DNA of 35,226 nucleotides, taken from assembly GCA_947175435.1 (NCBI GenBank), contig CAMWMS010000009.1, positions 1 through 35,226 of the forward strand, read 5' to 3'. The notes under the pieces are model-generated. The model searched no databases and was not told where the DNA came from. It saw only the letters and a list, made by a program, of their open reading frames with translations. The position numbers were made by a program, and so were the translations under genes. Every line of letters begins with the position of its first letter. Position 1 is the first letter of the stretch. Positions 28,421 to 35,226 of this stretch are shown in pieces. The DNA comes from an uncultured Lachnospiraceae bacterium. GTDB lineage: Bacteria > Bacillota > Clostridia > Lachnospirales > Lachnospiraceae.

Positions 28421-29599
28421 TTACGCTTTCGGTTTCCGAAGCACCAGAATGCCGGTCACCAGCAATACGGGGAAGATGACTGCTGTCAGAATACCCATTT
28501 TAAGTTCATCCGAAGCGATGCTTGAAATATATCCTACCAGTGTGGGACCGCTGGAGCACCCCAGATCGCCGGCCAGCGCCAGCAGTGCAAACAGGGCGGT
28601 TCCGCCGTTTCTAATCGACGCGGCAGCCTTGCTGAAGCTGCCGGGCCACATGATGCCCACGGACAGCCCGCAGATGCCGCAGCCCACAAGAGACAGGGCA
28701 GGGGAGGGCGACAGAGAGATCATCAAGTAGGAAAGGATACAGAGGATTCCGCTTCCGATCATGAATCTGTCCAGATCGATCCGGTCCCCGAATTTGCCGT
28801 AGAAGGCTCTGGCGCTTCCCATCAGGACGGCAAAGGTCATGGGACCTGCCAGATCGCCCAGCGTCTTACTCACGCCAAGTCCTCTCTCGGCAAAGGTAGA
28901 CGCCCATTGGCTCACGGACTGTTCGCTGGCGCCTGAACACAGCATCATGAGCATGAGCAGCCAGAAAACTCGGTTTCGGCACAGATCCAGCATGGACATG
29001 CCGGCTTCGCCTTCGTCTACCAGCGGCGCGATAGGCGCTTTGGCGAAGATAAAAGCGTTTACGACGGGAATAGTGATCCAGATACAAGTCAGTATTTTCC
29101 AATTGGCAATTCCGAATATTCTAAAGAAGAGCGTGGAGAGAAGTACGACTCCCACATGACCCCAGCAATAGAAAGAATGGAGTAGGCTCATCGCCTTTTC
29201 CTTATTATCCGTAGGGCAGCTCTCCATGATCGGGCTGACCAGTACTTCCAGCAGCCCGCCTCCGAGGGCGTAGATCATAACGGAGACCAGTAACCCGGCG
29301 TAAGTGCTGGGCAGTAGTTCCGGCAGAACGGCGAGCCCCAGGAGCCCTGCCGCGGACAGAATATGGGCGAGCAGAATGGAAGCCCGGTAACCGATCTCAT
29401 CCACGAAGCCAGCAGACAGCAGATCCACCAGTAGCTGGATACCGAAGTTGAAGGTGATTAGCATGGTGATCTGACTGAGAGGGATGCCGTATACGCTTTC
29501 GAAGGTTAAAAACAGTAGAGGAACGAAGTTATTGACGATCGCCTGTACGATATATCCTACGAAACATGCGTAGATTGTCTTTTGATAGTTGGGATTCAT
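28421..29599 (-). CDS. Major facilitator superfamily transporter
   Basis: MNPNYQKTIYACFVGYIVQAIVNNFVPLLFLTFESVYGIPLSQITMLITFNFGIQLLVDLLSAGFVDEIGYR...; 12 TM-like pattern; AGGAGC upstream. Confidence 0.88.
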   Translation of the reverse strand: MNPNYQKTIYACFVGYIVQAIVNNFVPLLFLTFESVYGIPLSQITMLITFNFGIQLLVDLLSAGFVDEIGYRASILLAHILSAAGLLGLAVLPELLPSTYAGLLVSVMIYALGGGLLEVLVSPIMESCPTDNKEKAMSLLHSFYCWGHVGVVLLSTLFFRIFGIANWKILTCIWITIPVVNAFIFAKAPIAPLVDEGEAGMSMLDLCRNRVFWLLMLMMLCSGASEQSVSQWASTFAERGLGVSKTLGDLAGPMTFAVLMGSARAFYGKFGDRIDLDRFMIGSGILCILSYLMISLSPSPALSLVGCGICGLSVGIMWPGSFSKAAASIRNGGTALFALLALAGDLGCSSGPTLVGYISSIASDELKMGILTAVIFPVLLVTGILVLRKPKA

Positions 29600-29853
29600 G
29601 GGACTGCTCCTTGTGTTTTCATATTCTATCAATAAAGCCTTATGATGAAATGTTCCGTTTCATTAAGTCCATGCCTATTATACTATCAGGACTGTCTTTT
29701 GCACAGATAATCTTTCTTTTTCTTTCACACTTACATCTTGCTTGTGAATGTGTGAACAGTAACAATATTTTCTTATTTTCCGAAGTGGGGTGTCATTCTT
29801 GTTTTTTTCGATTCCCTAGAGTAGAATAGTTGTATCGAGGGGAGGAATTGGTT

Positions 29854-32058
29854 GTGAAAAAAAGAACAATTGCAGCGTTTATGGCGATGGTGCTGCTTAC
29901 CGGTACGCTGAGCGCGTGCGGCGCGGGACAAACGAACGATGAAGCTATAACGGAAGAGACTTCTGACGGGCAGCAGGAACAGGCGAAAAACGAAAGCGGG
30001 GAAGCAGCCGAAACGGCTGCAGGCGATACACAGTTCGGTCAGAGCACGGCAACGATTCGGGAGATCGGGATCACGCCCTGCGTAGAGCCCTATACGGTGG
30101 AACCTGATCTGAGCAATATAGATAACTCGTGGCAGTTCTGGTACGACGATGATGTCAGGGAGAAGCTGGTGAAGAATGGATTTGTCGTGCGCGCAGGGGG
30201 CAGCGCCGAGTTTTTTGAGGAATATGAGCAGAATCGGTATCTGCAGCAGGCCAGCTTCGTGACGGTGGATTCTTTGATGCATACCTATCATTTGTATTTC
30301 GGGCATCTTCTGAAAAATGTGGAGCGGGACTATCTGTCGGACCGGCTAGGACAGTTGAGCCGGCAAATGCTGGCGGACAGCAAGGAAGCTTATGATCGGC
30401 TGAAAGGCAGTGAGTGGGAGAGCGCGGCAAAGCGCAACGTCGCTTTTTTCACCGTAGGAGCGAAGCTGCTTGATGACAGCACGGAGGTAGAGGATTATGT
30501 GAAAGACTCCGTGCAGTATGAACTGGGCTGTATCGAAGAGTCGGAGGATATCTTCGAGTCATCGATTACCGGTGAGATGGAGGATTATACGCAGTACATA
30601 CCGCGAGGCTATTATGAGGGTGATGAGGCGCTGGAACGGTATTTTAAGGCGATGATGTGGTATGGCAGGATTCACTTTGAGCAGGATAAGGAGGACCTGG
30701 ACAGAAGCGCACTGTTGATTTCACAGGCACTTTCGGAGGATAAGCAGGCTTATGAGCTCTGGCAGTCGATCTATGACGTGACGGCCTTTTTCACAGGAGA
30801 GAGTGACGATGCGGACGTGACGGATTATCTTCCGATCATACGGGAGGCATACGGAGAGAATATCACAACTGACACACTTGTCGGAAATGAAAAGGCGTTT
30901 GAACAATTTCATTCCATGACGGCTATGCTGCAGATCCCGCAGATCAATTCCGTGCCCATCGGGGACGGGGAGGACAATGTGATTCCGGGTTTCCGGTTTA
31001 TGGGACAGCGGTTCAGTGTGGATGCCGCAATCATGCAGAAGCTGATCTACAGCGATGTGAAGGAGAACAGTGCCGGGGATAAGCGTATGCTTCCGGACGT
31101 GCTGGATGTTCCGGCGGCGCTCGGCAGTGATACGGCGCTTGCGATTCTGGAGGAGAGCGGTGCGGCAGAGTATCGCCGATATTCCGAGAATATGGAGCGG
31201 CTCAGGAGTGTTCTGGGAGAGGAAGATCAGGACAGGTGGTCGGCAAGCCTGTATGCCGGCTGGCTCAATACGCTCCGTCCCTTATTGGAGGTAAAAAGTG
31301 AGGGATATCCGATGTTCATGCAGGGAGAAGAGTGGGCGAAGAAGAATCTGGAGTGCTTTGCGGGCAGCTTCACGGAGTTAAAGCACGATACCATACTTTA
31401 TACGAAGCAGGTTATGGCCGAGATGGGCGGCGGTTATGAAGAGGAACCGGACGACAGAGGATATGTGGAGCCGGAACCGCTGGTGTATGCCAGATTTGCC
31501 GAGTTGTCAGACAGGACAGCAGAGGGACTGAAGAAATATGGAATGCTCAGTGCTGCGGAGGAAGAGAATCTCTCCCGTCTGTCACAAATCGCGGATCAGC
31601 TGTTGACGATCTCGAAGAAAGAACTCCTGGATGAAGTGCCCACGGAGGAAGAATTTGAGTTTATCAGAAGTTACGGCGGTAATATCGAGCATTTCTGGTA
31701 TGAGGCAGTTAAAGATCAGGCAGACGATCCCGATCAGATATTCAGTGAGGAGTATCAGGCGGCGATCGTGGTGGATATCGCAACAGACCCTAACGGCACC
31801 GTGCTGGAAGCGGCGACGGGAAGACCTTCCTTTATGGACGTGATCGTGAAAGTAGACGGTAAGCTGAAGATCGCCAGAGGAAGCGTCTATACCTTTTATC
31901 AGTTTGACTGGCCGATGAACGACCGGCTGACAGATTCGAAGTGGCAGACGATGATGGGCATACGGCCCGACGAGGAAGGAGTCTATCACTATGAGAACAA
32001 GCCGGTAAAACAGCCGGCGTGGACGGACAGTTATCGGTATCGGTATGAATGGGAATAG
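29854..32058 (+). CDS. DUF3160-type lipoprotein
   Basis: GTG start; VKKRTIAAFMAMVLLTGTLSAC lipobox; ..FVTVDSLMHTYHLYFGHLLKNVE.., ..GSEWESAAKRNVAFFTVGAKLL.., ..LYAGWLNTLRPLLEVKSEGYPMFMQGEEWAKKNLECFAGSFTELKHDTILYTKQ. Confidence 0.82.
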   Translation: MKKRTIAAFMAMVLLTGTLSACGAGQTNDEAITEETSDGQQEQAKNESGEAAETAAGDTQFGQSTATIREIGITPCVEPYTVEPDLSNIDNSWQFWYDDDVREKLVKNGFVVRAGGSAEFFEEYEQNRYLQQASFVTVDSLMHTYHLYFGHLLKNVERDYLSDRLGQLSRQMLADSKEAYDRLKGSEWESAAKRNVAFFTVGAKLLDDSTEVEDYVKDSVQYELGCIEESEDIFESSITGEMEDYTQYIPRGYYEGDEALERYFKAMMWYGRIHFEQDKEDLDRSALLISQALSEDKQAYELWQSIYDVTAFFTGESDDADVTDYLPIIREAYGENITTDTLVGNEKAFEQFHSMTAMLQIPQINSVPIGDGEDNVIPGFRFMGQRFSVDAAIMQKLIYSDVKENSAGDKRMLPDVLDVPAALGSDTALAILEESGAAEYRRYSENMERLRSVLGEEDQDRWSASLYAGWLNTLRPLLEVKSEGYPMFMQGEEWAKKNLECFAGSFTELKHDTILYTKQVMAEMGGGYEEEPDDRGYVEPEPLVYARFAELSDRTAEGLKKYGMLSAAEEENLSRLSQIADQLLTISKKELLDEVPTEEEFEFIRSYGGNIEHFWYEAVKDQADDPDQIFSEEYQAAIVVDIATDPNGTVLEAATGRPSFMDVIVKVDGKLKIARGSVYTFYQFDWPMNDRLTDSKWQTMMGIRPDEEGVYHYENKPVKQPAWTDSYRYRYEWE

Positions 32059-33493
32059 AGCGCGAATGAGAAAAGTACTGTTGTGCATAATGGCGTTGGT
32101 GGGAACCGGCGCCGTTTTGTATATGCTGTGGATGAACGGAACTTTTTTGCCCCGCTGGATCAGGTGGGAGAGTGGGATAAGCTGTGATCCGGCAGGAAAA
32201 TATGAAATTACGCTGGAACAGAAAAAGGTTTCTGTTATATATGACACAAATGTCATATGGACTTCTCCGAAGGGAGTCAAAGTGCAGAGCGTTTTATCTG
32301 CGGATATAGACGGCGATAAGACGGAGGAAATGATTCTGCTTTGCTGGAAAATCGGACGGTATGGCAGGAGCAAACCGTTCTGGGTGGAGAAGGATGAGAA
32401 GAAGTGGTCTCAGCATATCTTCGTATACGGACTGCATGAAGGGGAAGTCAGACCGAAGTGGATGTCTTCGTATATCGGGCAGGATGTCGTAGAGATGACC
32501 GTGCGGGAGGGCACAAGGCAGCTTCTGCTGACTGATCCTGATGGTGGATTGAGCAGTTGGATCTGGGATTCGTGGGGATTTGCAAAAGAAACGACAGAAG
32601 TGTCATTTGTTGCGTTTGGTGATAACTTGATTCATGAACCATTATATCGGTATAGCTTACATAATGATGGAAACTTTGACTTTTTATTTGAAAATATAAA
32701 GGAGACCATTGCTAAGAGCGATATTGCCGTGATCAATCAGGAGACCCCGCTTACCGATGATCCTGCCATGTACGGTGATTATCCGCGGTTCGGCACACCG
32801 GCGCAGGTGGGGGAGGCAATAGCGGATGCCGGGTTTGATGTGGTGGCATGTGCCACTAATCATGCCCTTGACCGGGGAATGGCGGGGATTGATTTTACGA
32901 AGAAGTTTTTTGAGGAGCGTAATATTATTTGTCTCGGGATACAGACCGGAGAGGAGAGGGAATACAAACCATATGACATGATTGTCAGAAATGGAATCCG
33001 GTTTGCGATGCTCAACTATACATACGGCACAAACGGAATCGGGATTCCTGAGGAGGTCCCTGATTCGGTGCATCTGCTTGCCGACGAAGACAGGGTCAGA
33101 GAGGATATCGGGGAGGCAAAATCACAAAGCGATGTCGTAATCGTTTTTGCACATTGGGGGACGGAATATGAGGAGGAACCCGATGATTTTCAGAAGAAGT
33201 GGGCGGAGATTTTCCTGGAGAGTGGAGTGGATGTAGTCATCGGCACCCATCCTCATGCGCTGCAGCCTTATGAAGTCCTGCGGGATGACAGCGGACATGA
33301 GATGTTGGTTTATTATTCCATCGGAAACTACATCAGCGCCCAGCCGGAGCAGTCCTGTGTGAAGGGCGGCATGGCTGAATTTACCGTATCGCTCACGGCC
33401 GACGGGTACGCGGTTACCGAATATAATCTCAGGCCACTTGCGATAACGTGGCAGGAGGGCGGGAAGTGCACGGTGGATTTTGCACAGCCGTAA
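32045..33493 (+). CDS. CapA-family (PGA_cap) protein with N-terminal membrane anchor and VCBS/FG-GAP-like segment
   Basis: EVSFVAFGDNLIHEPLYR...; DIAVINQETPLTDDPAMYGDYPRFGTPAQVGEAIADAGFDVVACATNHALDRGMAGIDFT; VIVFAHWGTEYEEEPDDFQ; VDVVIGTHPHALQPYEVL. Confidence 0.9.
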   Translation: MNGNRARMRKVLLCIMALVGTGAVLYMLWMNGTFLPRWIRWESGISCDPAGKYEITLEQKKVSVIYDTNVIWTSPKGVKVQSVLSADIDGDKTEEMILLCWKIGRYGRSKPFWVEKDEKKWSQHIFVYGLHEGEVRPKWMSSYIGQDVVEMTVREGTRQLLLTDPDGGLSSWIWDSWGFAKETTEVSFVAFGDNLIHEPLYRYSLHNDGNFDFLFENIKETIAKSDIAVINQETPLTDDPAMYGDYPRFGTPAQVGEAIADAGFDVVACATNHALDRGMAGIDFTKKFFEERNIICLGIQTGEEREYKPYDMIVRNGIRFAMLNYTYGTNGIGIPEEVPDSVHLLADEDRVREDIGEAKSQSDVVIVFAHWGTEYEEEPDDFQKKWAEIFLESGVDVVIGTHPHALQPYEVLRDDSGHEMLVYYSIGNYISAQPEQSCVKGGMAEFTVSLTADGYAVTEYNLRPLAITWQEGGKCTVDFAQP

Positions 33494-33551
33494 GAGACGG
33501 CTTGCATATTTCCACAAAATATAGTATATATAGATAGACCGTAGTGCAACA

Positions 33552-33657
33552 GAATAACAGGGGCGCTGGACACAAGTCTGGCTGAGATGCAGAGGCGTAA
33601 TGTCGCTTCCGGTCCCTTGAACCTGATCCGGGTAATGCCGGCGTAGGAAGAATATTC
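33552..33657 (+). ncRNA. TPP (THI-box) riboswitch
   Basis: ACAGGGGCGCTGG..GGCTGAGATGCAGAGGCG..CCCTTGAACCTGATCCGGGTAATGCCGGCGTAGGAA with closing GAATA/TATTC stem. Confidence 0.97.
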
Positions 33658-33687
33658 GACGTAGCAGTCTGACTGTAGGTCGGACTG

Positions 33688-33724
33688 TGACTATTTGAGC
33701 AACAGAATAGTAGTCGTTTTTTTC
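33688..33724 (+). terminator. Terminator of TPP riboswitch expression platform
   Basis: GACTATTTGAGCAACAGAATAGTAGTC followed by GTTTTTTT; preceded by another stem CAGTCTGAC/GTCGGACTG. Confidence 0.65.
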
Positions 33725-33777
33725 GTACCGCGTTATGCCTGAATGCACGCGGTACATTTTATCAGGAGGAAACGACT

Positions 33778-34368
33778 ATGGCACAAAAAACAAACAAAAT
33801 CCGTGCGCTGACTGAGGGCGCTATCATGATCGCTGCGGCGACTGTACTGGGATATTTTCGGATATTCCGTTTTCCGTTCGGCGGTTCCGTTGATCTGGCA
33901 CTGGTACCGATTCTGGTGTACTGCTTACGCTGGGGACCGCGGTATTCGCTGCTGTGCTGTTTTGTCAACGGTGTGCTGCAGTATTTTCTGGGCGGAGGCA
34001 TTGCGATCTCATGGCAGTCCATGCTGCTTGATTATGTGGTGGCTTATACGTTAGTATTCTTATGCGGATTCGGCGCCGGTAAGAAATTGGGCTGGCTGTG
34101 GGGCACCGTTCTGGGGTCCTTCGGACGATGGATATCACTGACCCTGTCAGGGGGACTATTGTGGTATATGTATATGCCTGAGACTTTTCTGGGGATGCCG
34201 ATGGTGAACCCGTGGGTATATTCCATATTGTTAAACGGCGTGCTTGTGCTTGCCGTGATGGCGGTTGATCTTGTCGTGCTGGGCGCCATGCAGAGTGTTC
34301 CGGCGCTTCGACGGCTGGTTTTAGCCTGTCAGACGGAAAAGAAGTGCAAGTCTGAAACAGAACAATAG
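33778..34368 (+). CDS. thiT: Energy-coupled thiamine transporter S component ThiT
   Basis: IRALTEGAIMIAAATVLGYFRIFRFPFGGSVDLALVPILVYCLRWGPRYSLLCCFVNGVLQYFLGGG...; downstream of TPP riboswitch; AGGAGG SD. Confidence 0.95.
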   Translation: MAQKTNKIRALTEGAIMIAAATVLGYFRIFRFPFGGSVDLALVPILVYCLRWGPRYSLLCCFVNGVLQYFLGGGIAISWQSMLLDYVVAYTLVFLCGFGAGKKLGWLWGTVLGSFGRWISLTLSGGLLWYMYMPETFLGMPMVNPWVYSILLNGVLVLAVMAVDLVVLGAMQSVPALRRLVLACQTEKKCKSETEQ

Positions 34369-34472
34369 CTTCGGTTGACTTCGCGTTCAGAGCAGGCGTG
34401 TTCAGGCATTATGAAATGTATGGGAGATATTCTGTCAGGCAATGTGCAAAAGAGACGGCGGAGGGGCGTATT

Positions 34473-35226
34473 ATGTTCAAGAAATATAGACAAACAGACT
34501 TTTTATCCGGAGATATTTTCCTGCCGATGATACAGTTTGCGATTCCGCTTCTTTTTTCTACGTTGTTTCAGCAATTATATAATACGATCGACACGCTGAT
34601 TGTCGGGCGTACATTAGGAGAGGCGGCGCTGGCGGCGATCGGTGCATCCTCGCCGATTTATGATATGTTGATAGGGTTTGCGCTGGGATTCGGCAACGGT
34701 CTTGCCATTGTGACGGCCCGGTGTTTCGGTTCCCGAGATGAGAAGATGTTAAAGGATTCCGCTGCCGCGGCTATGGTGATCGGTGTGGCTGTCGTGGTGC
34801 TGATTACCTTGCTGTCGCAGGTTGTGTTGAGGCCACTATTGCAGATCTTACATACGCCGGAGGAAGTGATAGATGAGGCGTACCGGTATATCTCTATCAT
34901 CACGCGATATACGCTGGTTATGTTTGCTTACAATTTATGTGCGGGATTGCTGCGGGCGATCGGCAACAGCCTTATGCCGCTCATCTTTCTGATTATTTCG
35001 TCCTTTGCCAATATTGTGCTGGATTATGTGTTTATTGTGGTCATGGGCAGAGGACTTGGCGGGGCTGCCGAAGCGACAGCGATTGCACAGGGCATTTCCG
35101 TGCTGCTCTGCCTGATTTATATTGCGAAAGCAGTACCCATTTTGATACCGAAAAAGGAAAACTTCAAGGTCGATATGCCTTTATATAAGGAAATGACGGC
35201 GCAAGGGTTTTCCACGGCATTTATGA
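34473..35226 (+). CDS. MATE family efflux transporter, partial (3' end outside window)
   Basis: MFKKYRQTDFLSGDIFLPMIQFAIPLLFSTLFQQLYNTIDTLIVGRTLGEAALAAIGASSPIYDMLIGFALGFGNGLAIVTARCFGSRD; absent from the ORF track because it runs off the window. Confidence 0.93.
   Translation, partial: MFKKYRQTDFLSGDIFLPMIQFAIPLLFSTLFQQLYNTIDTLIVGRTLGEAALAAIGASSPIYDMLIGFALGFGNGLAIVTARCFGSRDEKMLKDSAAAAMVIGVAVVVLITLLSQVVLRPLLQILHTPEEVIDEAYRYISIITRYTLVMFAYNLCAGLLRAIGNSLMPLIFLIISSFANIVLDYVFIVVMGRGLGGAAEATAIAQGISVLLCLIYIAKAVPILIPKKENFKVDMPLYKEMTAQGFSTAFM

Overview
Low-to-mid GC Firmicutes chromosomal window, gene style resembling Lachnospiraceae (an impression; no taxonomic search was run). From left to right it contains: an EAL-domain end; a LacI-type regulator divergent from an FGGY kinase / DUF4867 / L-fucose-isomerase-like operon; an orphan FliD-C-like duplicated protein; a PTS-IIC-like membrane protein; and a PdaB-like polysaccharide deacetylase gene split in two by an ~11.5 kb element. 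After the element come glgC-glgD, Uma2, a DUF3791/DUF3990 pair, an inverted-domain GH3 beta-glucosidase, an MFS permease, a DUF3160 lipoprotein with CapA, a TPP riboswitch with thiT, and a partial MATE transporter. The main result is the element at ~9631-21146. It is bounded by a 10-bp direct repeat (TGGGGGAATG) lying in the deacetylase catalytic motif, and removing one repeat copy plus the intervening DNA (11,506 bp) restores a single in-frame ORF. The element encodes a large serine recombinase, a PIN-type toxin-like pair, XRE regulators, decayed tnpV-like and SymE-like genes, and a very large BspA-like leucine-rich-repeat surface protein. The BspA gene is split from its signal peptide by a one-base slip in an A7 tract. 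The predicted circular junction (attP) has inverted-repeat arms around a core containing a GA dinucleotide. Family names are from recognition of motifs and remembered family features, not database searches.
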